This document shows positions 50,416 to 59,534 of a stretch of DNA of 64,000 bases, one piece after another. The DNA comes from Clostridiales bacterium (GTDB lineage Bacteria; Bacillota; Clostridia; Oscillospirales; Oscillospiraceae), in assembly GCA_003150355.1 (NCBI GenBank), contig QAMJ01000011.1:248001-312000 (forward strand), read 5' to 3'. Both the position numbers and the translations under genes were made by a program. Below the pieces are notes generated by a model that saw nothing but the letters and a program-made list of their open reading frames with translations, searched no databases and was not told the DNA's origin. The first letter of the stretch is position 1. Each line of letters starts with the position of its first letter.

Positions 50416-51570
50416 TCACTTGCTTACTTCCTTGATAAGGGCGCGGCCCGCAATGTGGACCATGATCTGGTCCGTGCCGCCGCCGATGCGGTGCATACGT
50501 GCATCACGCCACAGACGCGCAACGCGGTGATCCTCGGTATAGCCGATGCCGCCGAGTATCTGCATGGCGTCGTCAGCGACCTCGAAGCCTGCCTGAGCGC
50601 AGTAGAGCTTGCACAGTGCCGCGTCAACATTGATGGGCATACCGTTGTCTTTCTTCCATGCGGTCTTGTACAGGTAGTTGCGCATGTTCTCGATCTTGAT
50701 GCGCATATTGCAGAGCTTCTCCTGGATCTGCTGGTAGGAGCCGATGGGCTTGCCGAACTGGATGCGCTGCGCCGCGTAATTGAGCGCGTCATTGTAGCAG
50801 CAGGACGCGATGCCGAGGGAGTCGGCCGCGATGACCAGACGCTCGACCTCGAAGTTCTTCATAACGGTCATGAAGCCCTTGCCCTCTTCGCCGACAATGT
50901 CGCTCTCTTCGACGACGACATTGTCCAGATAGACCTCGCACATGCTGCGGGTGCGGTGGCCGACCTTGTGCATGGGCTTGACAGTGATGCCGGGGGAGTC
51001 CATGGGGACAAGCCAGGTGGTCATGGTCTGGTTGGGCTTGAGATCGGTCTTGGTGAAGTCGCGCGTCATGCAGAGCATGTACTTTGCTCTGTCGGCGTCG
51101 GTGCAGAAGGTCTTGTGGCCGTTGATGATGACCTTGCCGTCCTTGCGGACAAAGGAGGTCGTGATCGCGTTGCTGTCGGAACCCGCCTGCGGCTCGCTGA
51201 GACCGAGGCAGAAGCCCATCGCGTCGCCGTCCAGCAGGCAGTCCATGACCTTCTTCTGCTGCTCGGGAGTGCCGAACTTGAGCATATCGTCGACCTGGAG
51301 CATAGCGCCCAGACCGGAGGGATAGCCGTGGCTGTACACCTGCTCGGCGACCATTATCATGGTCTGGGTGTCGACCTCGACTCCGCCGAACTCCTCGGGA
51401 ATACCGAGCAGACCGAAGCCGGCTTCCAGTGCCGCCAGCTTGAACTCCTTGAGGGGCTTCTGCTCAGCTTCACATTTCTGAATGTAGGTTTCATCAAATT
51501 CGCCCTGAGCGAAGAACTCGTCTATGCTTTCCAGCAAGAGTTCCTGCTCTTCTGTTTTTCTGAAATCCAT
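50416..51570 (-). CDS. Acyl-CoA dehydrogenase, CaiA-like
   Basis: The 384-aa flavoprotein aligns well with CaiA (crotonobetainyl-CoA reductase): MDFxxxEEQEL at the start, LSEPQAGSDSNA near 124, and DDAMQILGGIGYTEDHR and RLWRDARMHRIGGGTDQIM at the end. The usual catalytic Glu of the C-terminal YEG motif is Gly here, but Glu243 in FEVERLVIA stands where CaiA and isovaleryl-CoA dehydrogenase have their helix-G base. It should reduce an enoyl-CoA with electrons from ETF. It is the first gene after the leftward sigma-54 promoter. Confidence 0.9.
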   Translation of the reverse strand: MDFRKTEEQELLLESIDEFFAQGEFDETYIQKCEAEQKPLKEFKLAALEAGFGLLGIPEEFGGVEVDTQTMIMVAEQVYSHGYPSGLGAMLQVDDMLKFGTPEQQKKVMDCLLDGDAMGFCLGLSEPQAGSDSNAITTSFVRKDGKVIINGHKTFCTDADRAKYMLCMTRDFTKTDLKPNQTMTTWLVPMDSPGITVKPMHKVGHRTRSMCEVYLDNVVVEESDIVGEEGKGFMTVMKNFEVERLVIAADSLGIASCCYNDALNYAAQRIQFGKPIGSYQQIQEKLCNMRIKIENMRNYLYKTAWKKDNGMPINVDAALCKLYCAQAGFEVADDAMQILGGIGYTEDHRVARLWRDARMHRIGGGTDQIMVHIAGRALIKEVSK

Positions 51571-51640
51571 ACGTTCTCCTTTCTGTATGTTCAGTTTTTG
51601 CTGCCGTTAATTTTGTGGCAATCGTACAGCCCTATAATCC

Positions 51641-51655
51641 GCAACAAACGTGCCA
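51641..51655 (-). promoter_or_regulatory. Sigma-54 promoter, leftward operon
   Basis: Read on the minus strand the site is TGGCACGTTTGTTGC, an exact match to TGGCACG-N4-TTGC. The GG of the -24 box is at 51653-51654 and the GC of the -12 box at 51641-51642. The acyl-CoA dehydrogenase starts 71 nt downstream. Confidence 0.9.
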
Positions 51656-51741
51656 ACTGTTCCGTCGCGGTAAAAAATTATTTTTTCGACAAATTTTCCT
51701 GCCGCTCGGCGTGGTTTTTCCCATGTGCTTCTTAAAAACAG

Positions 51742-51771
51742 GGCGGCGCCGGTGCGATGACCGGCGCCGCC
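51742..51771 (-). terminator. GC-rich hairpin upstream of the leftward sigma-54 promoter
   Basis: GGCGGCGCCGGT at 51742-51753 pairs perfectly with ACCGGCGCCGCC at 51760-51771. On the minus strand CTGTTTTTAAG follows. It may stop antisense transcripts from the activator gene and insulate the promoter. Confidence 0.55.
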
Positions 51772-51832
51772 GCCATATTTCCCCGCTTTCAGACCTGTGT
51801 CCCAAGGCGAATTGTTAAAAGCGTATCACAGA

Positions 51833-51866
51833 ACAAAAGTGTAGCGTACGTCCGCTACACTTTTGT
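51833..51866. promoter_or_regulatory. Large dyad, candidate activator-binding site (UAS)
   Basis: ACAAAAGTGTAGCG at 51833-51846 and CGCTACACTTTTGT at 51853-51866 form a perfect 14-bp inverted repeat with a TACGTC centre. It lies about 180 bp upstream of the leftward -24 box, a usual distance for sigma-54 enhancers, and before the activator's own promoter. Because no second copy is near the rightward promoter, it might act on both from this site. Confidence 0.6.
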
Positions 51867-51911
51867 ATTATTGCATACACTGCCGTCACAATGTACAAAC
51901 TAATTTATTAA

Positions 51912-51940
51912 TTGACAGGTCGGTGCAGAGATTATATAAT
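51912..51940 (+). promoter_or_regulatory. Consensus sigma-A promoter of the sigma-54 activator
   Basis: TTGACA at 51912-51917, a 17-nt spacer and TATAAT at 51935-51940 match the sigma-A consensus exactly. The activator gene begins 80 nt downstream, so it is likely made independently of sigma-54. Confidence 0.85.
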
Positions 51941-52019
51941 AATTAACTGCTTTTAACCGCCGCCTTTCGCTGTCTTTCGACGCCCGCGGTCAATAAATTT
52001 TTACGGAGGGATATCGCAG

Positions 52020-53957
52020 ATGATAGATGAAAGTTTTACTGTCAGCCAATCGTCCTCAGAGAAAAACGCCATACAGTTATCTCTGTATCACTCCGCGCAC
52101 TTGGGCATTCCCAAGTTCTGCGATAAGCTCCCGGAGGTTTCAGAGAAGAGCAAGAACGACTGCCAGAAGCATATTTCCGGGCACACGCTGCTTATCAGGG
52201 AATCCGCCCCGGATTACTATGAGCGCCTGACGGACATTCTCGCGGCAAACAAATCCGTGCTGATGTACGTCTCGCCGAACTTCGATATATACGGGCGGTT
52301 CGGCGATCTGGAGCTGAAGGATGAGCTGAAAGCCATCAATCTCCGTTTCGGTGCAAATACGTCCGAGGATCTGATCGGCACAAACGCGGTCGCGCTGTCC
52401 GTGAAGCAGTCGGCCAGCGTATGGACGATCGGCCGGCAGAATTACGCTCAGGCGCTGCACCCTTATGCGTTCTATGCCTTCACCGTAAAGGGCAAGTACA
52501 ACAGATATGTCCACATCCTTCTCGTGACGCGCAAGGAAAATCTCTCTCCTGCGACGGTGTGCCTGTTCCGCCTTATCGAGGCGACGGAGACGGTCTATTC
52601 CTCCGGCGTGCTCACTGCCGACCACTGGGCAAAAGAGGGTCTGATCCGGACGGAGTACGGCAGCGTGAGGACGGAGAACATACTGATAATCCTCGGCTCG
52701 TCCGGTCAGGTGACCTATGTGAACGATATCTTCTATCAGCTCTTCAGCACCAACTACAACAACGTTATAAACTACCCGCTCCCGGACGTTGTCCCGGAGC
52801 TCGGCTATGTGATCGACAGCATCTACGGCAAAGGCATCATCCCCTCGCCGCAGGTGGTCACATTTTCGGCCATCGGCGCGACGGAATATCATGTGACCTG
52901 TACATATGCCGACGGGCACTCCGCGGACAAGGGCTTCGTCATAACCGCGCAGCGTATGCTGTCGGTCGCAAAGAGCCACGTTTCGGCGGAGAGCGGCGCA
53001 AAATATACCTTCGACAGCCTTGTCGGCGTGAGCGACAATTTCTGCGCGCTCAAGCAATTTGCCGAGCGCGTCGCCGCAACGAACTGCACCGTGCTTATCC
53101 GCGGCGAGAGCGGTACCGGAAAAGAGCTTTTCGCCCACTCCATCCATAACGCATCCAACCGCTGGGACAAACCCTTTGTATCCATAAACTGTGCCGCGAT
53201 CCCGCGCGACCTCATAGGCAGCGAGCTGTTCGGCTATGTCGGCGGAGCGTTCACCGGGGCGAGCCGTACCGGCGCGAAGGGCAAATTCGAGCAGGCCGAC
53301 GGCGGAACGCTGTTTCTGGACGAGATCGCCGAGATGCCGCTGGATATGCAGAGCGTGCTGCTGCGCGTCTTGGAGGAGGGCGAAATAACGCGCATCGGCG
53401 GGAGCAAGTCCATCCCCGTCAATGTACGCCTTATCGCCGCCACGAACCAGAACCTTGAGGACTATATCCACAGCGGAAAGTTCAGGCTGGATCTGTTTTA
53501 CAGGCTGAATATAATCTCGCTCAATACCATCCCGCTGCGCGAGCATAAGGCGGATATCGACGCGCTTGCCGATTCGTTCATCTCCAAGTTTTCCAAGCGG
53601 CACAATAAGCCCTGCGACGGTATATCCGCCGAGGCCAGAAGCATCCTGCACGCATACGATTGGCCGGGGAACACACGCGAGCTGAGAAACGTTATAGAGC
53701 GCGGGATAATCACGATGAGCGGCCGCTTCATAGAGACTCACGATCTGCCGCCGGAGCTGATGCGAAACGGCACGGTGCGGAGCATGCGCGCACAGGAAGA
53801 CACATATTCTGACGCGCTCATATCGGATCAGGAAAGCTCCAGAAAAAAAGCCGTCGCGCAGCTGATGAGAGAATACGACGGCAACAAGGCGAAAGTCGCA
53901 AGATCGCTTGGGATCGCGAGATCCACGCTGTACAGGATATTGAAAGAACGGGAATAA
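52020..53957 (+). CDS. Sigma-54-dependent transcriptional activator (sensor, PAS, AAA+, Fis HTH)
   Basis: The 645-aa protein has an N-terminal GAF-like sensor region with GTNAVALSVKQSASVWTIGR, similar to AcoR/DhaR-type activators. A PAS region follows at about 215-300. The AAA+ domain has Walker A GESGTGKE at about 362-369, the sigma-54 contact loop GAFTGAS at about 409, and Walker B GGTLFLDEI at about 428. A Fis helix-turn-helix lies in the last 40 residues. It should activate both flanking sigma-54 promoters, probably on sensing a pathway ligand. An ACGGAGGG box supports the ATG. Confidence 0.93.
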   Translation: MIDESFTVSQSSSEKNAIQLSLYHSAHLGIPKFCDKLPEVSEKSKNDCQKHISGHTLLIRESAPDYYERLTDILAANKSVLMYVSPNFDIYGRFGDLELKDELKAINLRFGANTSEDLIGTNAVALSVKQSASVWTIGRQNYAQALHPYAFYAFTVKGKYNRYVHILLVTRKENLSPATVCLFRLIEATETVYSSGVLTADHWAKEGLIRTEYGSVRTENILIILGSSGQVTYVNDIFYQLFSTNYNNVINYPLPDVVPELGYVIDSIYGKGIIPSPQVVTFSAIGATEYHVTCTYADGHSADKGFVITAQRMLSVAKSHVSAESGAKYTFDSLVGVSDNFCALKQFAERVAATNCTVLIRGESGTGKELFAHSIHNASNRWDKPFVSINCAAIPRDLIGSELFGYVGGAFTGASRTGAKGKFEQADGGTLFLDEIAEMPLDMQSVLLRVLEEGEITRIGGSKSIPVNVRLIAATNQNLEDYIHSGKFRLDLFYRLNIISLNTIPLREHKADIDALADSFISKFSKRHNKPCDGISAEARSILHAYDWPGNTRELRNVIERGIITMSGRFIETHDLPPELMRNGTVRSMRAQEDTYSDALISDQESSRKKAVAQLMREYDGNKAKVARSLGIARSTLYRILKERE

Positions 53958-53982
53958 ACGCGCGTAATTCATATGTTTTTTG

Positions 53983-54009
53983 ACGGGGTGCTGGTTTTCG
54001 GCGCCCCGT
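53983..54009 (+). terminator. Hairpin after the activator gene
   Basis: ACGGGGTGC at 53983-53991 pairs with GCGCCCCGT at 54001-54009 with one wobble. It separates the activator transcript from the sigma-54 promoter 9 nt further on. The T-run is weak. Confidence 0.6.
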
Positions 54010-54017
54010 TTAAAAGT

Positions 54018-54032
54018 TGGCACGTTTTTTGC
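54018..54032 (+). promoter_or_regulatory. Sigma-54 promoter, rightward operon
   Basis: TGGCACGTTTTTTGC is an exact TGGCACG-N4-TTGC match, with GG at 54019-54020 and GC at 54031-54032. The first gene of the operon starts at 54089. The site is almost identical to the leftward promoter. Confidence 0.92.
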
Positions 54033-54088
54033 GACGTAAGTTATTGTGAATTAAACTGCAATTGCGCAGAGAAAATGAGAGGTGTTTT

Positions 54089-54847
54089 ATGAAAATACTT
54101 GTATGCTTCAAATTCATCCGCGATGAGGAAGGAATATCTGTCAACGCAGACCGCACGATAAATCTTGATTCTGCACCGTGGGTGATAAGTCCCTATGACC
54201 TCAACGCCATCGAAGCCGGCATGAAGCTTGCCGCCGAGGCGGGCGAGAGCACTGTCGAAGTCCTCACGGTCGGCGGCGAAGCTCTGGACAATTCCAAGAT
54301 GAGAAAGGCCGTCCTCTCCAGAGGTCCCGTCAAGATGTATGGCGTCAAGGCTGGTGAGTGCGGCGATATGTACTCCACCGCAGTCCTCCTCAAGGGCGCC
54401 ATCGAAAAGATCGGCGATGCCGATCTCGTGATATGCGGCGAGGGCAGCGGCGATATGTATTCTCAGGCAATGGGCAATGTACTCGCAGCTCTCCTGAACG
54501 CCGCCGCCGTCAACTCCGTCGAAGACCTCAGCTTTGAGGACGGCGCAGTCTACGCCAGCCGCAGCAGCGGCAAGCGCGTCGAAAAGCTCAAGCTCAACGG
54601 CCCTGCGGTCGTGTCCGTCACGAGCGATATCTGCCGTCCGCACATCCCCTCGATGAAAGATATCATGGCTGCCGGCAAGAAGCCGGTCGAGGTCTGGGAC
54701 GCTTCCGAGTTTGAGTCCGTCTCAGCACCTGTCACGACCGTGTCCGTCCTCGCGCCCGAGCGCACCGACCGTATGCAGACGGTGTTCAAGGCATCCGATG
54801 AAACCGGCATTGACGAATTTGTCAAGGCGCTGAAGAAGAGCATATAA
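54089..54847 (+). CDS. etfB: Electron transfer flavoprotein beta subunit, FixA-like
   Basis: The 252-aa protein resembles FixA of the carnitine system: MKILVCFKFIRDEEGI, SPYDLNAIEA near residue 42, KAVLSRGPVKMYG near 72, CGEGSGDMYSQ near 114 and PSMKDIMAAGKKPVEVW near 197. FixA/EtfB binds AMP or a second flavin and passes electrons to an acyl-CoA dehydrogenase. The ATG at 54089 follows GAGAGGTG. It opens the rightward operon, while its likely partner enzyme opens the leftward one. Confidence 0.9.
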   Translation: MKILVCFKFIRDEEGISVNADRTINLDSAPWVISPYDLNAIEAGMKLAAEAGESTVEVLTVGGEALDNSKMRKAVLSRGPVKMYGVKAGECGDMYSTAVLLKGAIEKIGDADLVICGEGSGDMYSQAMGNVLAALLNAAAVNSVEDLSFEDGAVYASRSSGKRVEKLKLNGPAVVSVTSDICRPHIPSMKDIMAAGKKPVEVWDASEFESVSAPVTTVSVLAPERTDRMQTVFKASDETGIDEFVKALKKSI

Positions 54848-54860
54848 GGAGGTCAATGAA

Positions 54861-55748
54861 ATGGAAAGAATTTTTGTTTTTGCTAACGAAGCAGGCAGCG
54901 TCGCTGAGCTGACCTCCGGTGCAAAGGCTTCCGGAGCAAGCGTCGCGCTCGTCACCAGCGGAAAGACCTACGGCTGCGCGGACGAAGTTTTTGCGTACCC
55001 CGAAGAAGTTTCCCTCGTATCGGTGCTCAGCGCCGTTTCCGAGCTGATCGTCAGCCAGAAGCCGCAGCTGCTGCTGTGCGAATCCGGCAGCGACGGCCGT
55101 CTGCTTGCCGGCTACACCGCTGCAAAGCTCGGCGTCAGCCCCCTGTGCGATGTCATGTCCCTCAGCTGCACCGCGGACGCCGTGGAGACGACCCGCCTTG
55201 TCTACGGCGGCAGCGCCGTGAAGACCGAGCAGTGCGCCTTCCCCGCCGTCGCCATCGTCTGCGCGGGCACGTTTGAAGCATCCGACGCCGCTGCGGAGCC
55301 GCCGGTCACGCAGATCAACTGCTCCGGCAGCTGCTCTGTCGAGCTTGCCGGCACGAGCGCTGTAGAAGCCTCCACCGTGAACCTTGCCGCCGCGAAGCGC
55401 GTCGTCGGCGTTGGCCGCGGCCTCGCCTCCGCTGACAACATCCCCGCCGCTGAAAAGCTTGCCGCCGCGCTCGGCGCGGAGATCGGCTGCACCCGCCCCG
55501 TCGCGGAGGAAGAGCACTGGTACAGCAAGGATCGCTATATCGGCGTTTCCGGCGTTATGATAAAGCCGAACTTCTATCTGGCTATCGGCATCTCCGGACA
55601 GATCCAGCACATGGTCGGCGTCAATCAGACCAATGTCATCTGCGCGATCAACAAGGATGAGAACGCCCCCATAATAAAGCAGGCCGATTACACCCTGATA
55701 GGCGATGTCAACGCAGTCCTTCCCGCGATAATCGAAAAGCTTGGCTGA
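54861..55748 (+). CDS. etfA: Electron transfer flavoprotein alpha subunit, FixB-like
   Basis: The 295-aa protein has the EtfA C-terminal FAD domain with a FixB-like signature: CTRPVAEEEHWYSKDRYIG near residue 215, YLAIGISGQIQHMVG near 243 and AINKDENAPI near 267. The N-terminal Rossmann-like half is short, as in FixB. With EtfB it should feed electrons to the CaiA-like dehydrogenase. It lies 13 nt after etfB with a TAAGGAGG box. Confidence 0.9.
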   Translation: MERIFVFANEAGSVAELTSGAKASGASVALVTSGKTYGCADEVFAYPEEVSLVSVLSAVSELIVSQKPQLLLCESGSDGRLLAGYTAAKLGVSPLCDVMSLSCTADAVETTRLVYGGSAVKTEQCAFPAVAIVCAGTFEASDAAAEPPVTQINCSGSCSVELAGTSAVEASTVNLAAAKRVVGVGRGLASADNIPAAEKLAAALGAEIGCTRPVAEEEHWYSKDRYIGVSGVMIKPNFYLAIGISGQIQHMVGVNQTNVICAINKDENAPIIKQADYTLIGDVNAVLPAIIEKLG

Positions 55749-55791
55749 GACGGAATGTCCGGAACGAAGCAGACAGAGAGGAGCGAACAAT

Positions 55792-57363
55792 ATGTACGGT
55801 ATAGGCAGCCTTCTTACAAGAGCCGCGCGCGCATATCCCGACCGCATGGCAGTGGCTGACGTTACGCACAGCCTGAGCTATTCTGAACTGAATGACCGCG
55901 TAAACAGAATTGCGAATTTCCTTTGGAGCATCGGCCTTACAAAGGGCAGCCGCATCGGCTTCATCTGCGATAACTGCGTGGAGTTTGCTGAGCTCTGGCT
56001 CGCGACGCAGAAGATAGGCGTCGTCGCCGTCCTTCTGAACTACCGCGCGAAGAAAGAGGAGATTGCCAGAGACGTAAGGCGCTCCAACTGCAACGCGCTG
56101 TTCTACTCCCCGAAGTGGAAAGAGAGCATCTCGCTCAGGAACATAAGCGACAGCGATGTGCGCTATCTCATAAGCTTCGGCGACAGCACCATAGACGGGC
56201 ACATAAACCTCGACTATATATGCAGCGTGTCAGATAACACGGAGCCGAACGTCAAAATAAAAGAGACGAACTTCTCCACCATCCTTTACACCAGCGGCTC
56301 GACCGGCCTGTCCAAGGGCGTCATCCGGACGCACCGCATGGTCATGGCCTACGCCATGCAGATGGCCGCCGAGCATGAGTACTATAAGACCGAGAGCATC
56401 TGCATTCTTTCCCACAGTCCGCTTTTCCATACCGGCGGCCTGAGCATGCTTATGAAGTCCCTGGCGCTCAACGGCTCCTATATCGGAGTCAACCATCTCG
56501 ACCCCGAGACCTACGGCTCGCTTATCGAGAAATACAAGGTGACGCAGCTCTTCCTCGTTCCGCCGGTGAATATAATGCGCTTTGCCGACTCTGACGCGAT
56601 AAGAAAGCACGACCTGTCCAGTGTGAACTTCATCTGGGCGACCGGCGGTAAGCTTTCGAAGGACTATGTCCTCGCGATGCTCGACCTGTTCCCCGGCGTG
56701 AGGATAAAGACCTCCTACGGCGGCACGGAATTCTGCGCGGCCTGCTCCATCAGCTATGAGCTGACGCGGGACGATATCGAAAAGGATCCCCAGCTTCTGG
56801 AGAGCGCGGGCTATCTCGGCCAGTTTGCCGATGTGCGCCTTGTGGATGAAAACGGCTGCGACGTGCCCGCAGGTCAGCCCGGCGAGCTCTGGGTGTCCTC
56901 GCCGTTTGTCATGTACGGCTATCTTGACGACCCCATTTCCACCGCGGAGGTACTGACCGACGGCTGGTACCACACCGGAGACGTCTTCCGTCAGGACGAA
57001 AGAGGTCTGTACTTCTTCCTCGACCGCATCAGTGCGATGATAAAAACCGGCGGAGAAAATGTCTACCCGAACGAGGTGGAGTCCGTGCTGCGCAAGCACC
57101 CCAGCGTTATGGACTGCGCGGTCTTCTCCGTCCCCGACCCCAAGTGGGGCGAAGCGGTCGCCGCCGCTTTGGTTCCGGAGGACGGCAGCATAGACCTCCG
57201 CGATGTCCATGCCTTCGCCAAGGAGAATCTCGCGGGCTACCGCAAGCCGCAGTATTACACTGTGCTCAGCGAGCTGCCCAAGACCGCGTCCGGAAAAACA
57301 GACCGCCGCGCACTGAAAGAATCGAACAGCTGCACGCTCACAAGTATAAAAGAGTTAGAGTAA
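55792..57363 (+). CDS. Acyl-CoA synthetase (AMP-forming), CaiC-like
   Basis: The 523-aa protein has the ANL motifs: A3 YTSGSTGLSKGV at 166-177, SYGGTEFC near 303, the hinge YHTGDVFRQDERG near 397, and the catalytic Lys502 in LPKTASGKTDRRAL. It probably primes the pathway by making the first CoA ester from a carboxylate, ATP and CoA, after which the CoA transferase can recycle CoA. The ATG at 55792 follows AGAGGAG. CaiC is a close functional model. Confidence 0.9.
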   Translation: MYGIGSLLTRAARAYPDRMAVADVTHSLSYSELNDRVNRIANFLWSIGLTKGSRIGFICDNCVEFAELWLATQKIGVVAVLLNYRAKKEEIARDVRRSNCNALFYSPKWKESISLRNISDSDVRYLISFGDSTIDGHINLDYICSVSDNTEPNVKIKETNFSTILYTSGSTGLSKGVIRTHRMVMAYAMQMAAEHEYYKTESICILSHSPLFHTGGLSMLMKSLALNGSYIGVNHLDPETYGSLIEKYKVTQLFLVPPVNIMRFADSDAIRKHDLSSVNFIWATGGKLSKDYVLAMLDLFPGVRIKTSYGGTEFCAACSISYELTRDDIEKDPQLLESAGYLGQFADVRLVDENGCDVPAGQPGELWVSSPFVMYGYLDDPISTAEVLTDGWYHTGDVFRQDERGLYFFLDRISAMIKTGGENVYPNEVESVLRKHPSVMDCAVFSVPDPKWGEAVAAALVPEDGSIDLRDVHAFAKENLAGYRKPQYYTVLSELPKTASGKTDRRALKESNSCTLTSIKELE

Positions 57364-57389
57364 TACCATAGATAACAGGAGAAAGAACA

Positions 57390-58733
57390 ATGTTGGAAGC
57401 AATAAAAGAAATAGTCGGCGAAAGCAGGTTTTTCACCGCCGACGCAATAGGCGCAGACTACTGCCATGACGAGTGCCCGGGCGTTGCCGGGACTCCCGAC
57501 GCCGTAGCCGAGGTCACAAGCACCGAACAGGCCGCCGCCGTCGTGAAGCTCTGCGCCGAAGCAGGCGTCCCCGTCACCGTGCGCGGCGCAGGCACCGGCC
57601 AAGCCGGTGGCTCCGTCCCCGTCTCGGGCGGCGTAGTCCTCTCCCTCAAGGCCATGGATCAGATCCTTGAATTTGATGAAGCCGCGCGCACCCTGCGCGT
57701 CCAGCCCGGCGTCCTGCTTCAGGACGTCAAGGCTGAGGCCGAGAAGCACGGCCTGTATTATCCCCCCGACCCCGGTGAGAAGACTGCCACCATCGGCGGC
57801 AACGCCGCGACCAATGCCTCTGGCCCCTACGCCGTCAAGTATGGCTCGACCAGAGACTATGTCGCCGCCCTCACCGTCGTCCGTGCTGACGGCAGCACGG
57901 AGACTCTCAGCGGCGTAGACCTTGAGTCTGTCATAGGCAGCGAGGGTACTCTGGCCGTCATCACAGAGCTCACTCTCAGGCTCATAGACAAGCCCAAGGC
58001 CGATGCTATCCTGCTCTTCCCGTTCATGGATACCGAGACCTGCCTCAATGCTGCCAACACCCTGCTGGCAAAGGACTATGCCCCCGCCGTCGTCGAGTAC
58101 ATGGATACCGACATTGTGGAGTTCTCCGGCAATGTTACCGGCAACCCCGTGTTCCCTGTCGAGATGGACGGCGAGCGCGTCGGCGCGACGCTCATGCTCA
58201 CCCTTGAGGGCGAGGACGATGACTCCGTCATGGAAAAGATGGAGGAGATCGCGGAGCTGGCCGAGGAGATAGAGTGCCTCGACATCCTCGTCGGCGACAC
58301 CCCGACCATGAAGCGCGAGTTCTGGGCAGCGCATGACGCATTCCACACCTCCATGGAGAGCGGAGCCAAAAACGCAATCGAGTATAACATCACCGTCCCG
58401 GCGGAGAAGATCTCCGAGATGGTGGAGTATGCCAAGGCCGAGGGCGAAGCCAAGGGGCTCAAGGTCATGGCCTATGCCCATGTCGGCAGCGGCGGGATGC
58501 ACATCCATGCCGTGTCCGACGGCGCGAAAGCAGAGTTCGCGGCAAAGGTCATAGAGCTCGCGGCGCTTATTTACGGAAAGTGTTCAGAGCTTGGCGGCAG
58601 CATCCGCGGCGAATACGGCATCGGCTGCGCGAAGAAGCAGTACCTCGGTGCTGAGGCGCTCGATAAGTTCAGCGCGCTCAAGGCAAAATATGATCCCAAG
58701 GGTATACTCAATCCCGGAAAGGCGGCAGACTAA
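57390..58733 (+). CDS. GlcD/LctD-type FAD-binding 2-hydroxyacid dehydrogenase
   Basis: The 447-aa protein has the PCMH FAD domain with TVRGAGTGQAGGSVP at 63-77 and GEKTATIGGNAATNASG near 129, and the C-terminal cap with AYAHVGSGGMHIHAV and GIGCAKKQYLG. In acetogens such an enzyme with EtfBA forms an electron-confurcating lactate dehydrogenase. Its stop overlaps the start of a second etfB (TAATG), which supports the same complex here. The substrate is likely a 2-hydroxyacid such as lactate, but it is not shown. Confidence 0.9.
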   Translation: MLEAIKEIVGESRFFTADAIGADYCHDECPGVAGTPDAVAEVTSTEQAAAVVKLCAEAGVPVTVRGAGTGQAGGSVPVSGGVVLSLKAMDQILEFDEAARTLRVQPGVLLQDVKAEAEKHGLYYPPDPGEKTATIGGNAATNASGPYAVKYGSTRDYVAALTVVRADGSTETLSGVDLESVIGSEGTLAVITELTLRLIDKPKADAILLFPFMDTETCLNAANTLLAKDYAPAVVEYMDTDIVEFSGNVTGNPVFPVEMDGERVGATLMLTLEGEDDDSVMEKMEEIAELAEEIECLDILVGDTPTMKREFWAAHDAFHTSMESGAKNAIEYNITVPAEKISEMVEYAKAEGEAKGLKVMAYAHVGSGGMHIHAVSDGAKAEFAAKVIELAALIYGKCSELGGSIRGEYGIGCAKKQYLGAEALDKFSALKAKYDPKGILNPGKAAD

Positions 58734-59521
58734 TGCTTAAAATACTGTGCTGTGTAAAGCAGGTCCCGGATGTTGACCAGATGCGGATGGACCCGGAGAC
58801 GGGAAACCTCATCCGCGCAGGTGTCCCGGCGATACTCAACCCTCAGGACGCAAACGCCCTCTCCGCGGCCGTCAAGGTCAAGGAGCAGTACGGCGCGGAG
58901 ATCACGCTCATCACGATGGGACCCCCGAACGCCGAGGCTGCGCTGCGTGAATGCCTCGCAGTCGGCGCGGACAAGGCCGTGCTCGTCACCGACCGCGCCT
59001 TCGGCAACGCCGACACCCTCGCGACCAGCTATTCCATCATGTCCGCCGCGGCCACTCAGGGCAGCTACGACATGATCTTCTGCGGCAAGGAATCTCTCGA
59101 CGGCGCGACCGGACAGATGGGCGCGCAGCTTGCCCAGCGCTTCGGCGCGGCTCAGGTCACCTCTACTCTCCTCATCAAGGAAGTGAACGAAGAGGCCAGG
59201 ACCGCCGTAGTCGAGCGCGAGCTTGAGGACGGCATAGAGACGCTTGAAGTGAAGCTCCCCTGCCTGTTCACGATAGAGAAGCAGAACTACCCCGCGCGCA
59301 TCCCCAACCTCAAGGGCAAGATGGCCGCGAAGAAAGCGTCCATCACCACGATCACCTCGAACGACATCCCCGGCCTTGACCGTGAGCGTATAGGCGACGC
59401 GGGTTCTCCGACGAAGGTCCCCCGTATGTTCCCGCCTGTTATGCCCGAACCCGGCGTTATAGTCGACGAGGGCAGCGCGGAATCGAACGCGGCAAAGCTG
59501 CTTGAGATAATGAAGGGCTGA
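58733..59521 (+). CDS. etfB: Electron transfer flavoprotein beta subunit (second pair)
   Basis: The 262-aa protein has standard EtfB motifs: CCVKQVPDVDQMRMDPETG at the start, NPQDANALSAAVKVKE near 43, CGKESLDGATGQMGAQLAQR near 115 and LKGKMAAKKA near 193. It is closer to EtfB of catabolic complexes than to FixA. It is translationally coupled to the GlcD-type gene by a TAATG overlap. It may hold the bifurcating or NAD-binding flavin site (inference). Confidence 0.93.
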   Translation: MLKILCCVKQVPDVDQMRMDPETGNLIRAGVPAILNPQDANALSAAVKVKEQYGAEITLITMGPPNAEAALRECLAVGADKAVLVTDRAFGNADTLATSYSIMSAAATQGSYDMIFCGKESLDGATGQMGAQLAQRFGAAQVTSTLLIKEVNEEARTAVVERELEDGIETLEVKLPCLFTIEKQNYPARIPNLKGKMAAKKASITTITSNDIPGLDRERIGDAGSPTKVPRMFPPVMPEPGVIVDEGSAESNAAKLLEIMKG

Positions 59522-59534
59522 GGAGGTGCAGAGA

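Noticed and set aside
52140..54023. A 627-codon open frame antisense to the sigma-54 activator
   Set aside because: It is a mirror of the GC-rich codons of the activator, has no domain, and the activator's AAA+ and HTH motifs are unambiguous.
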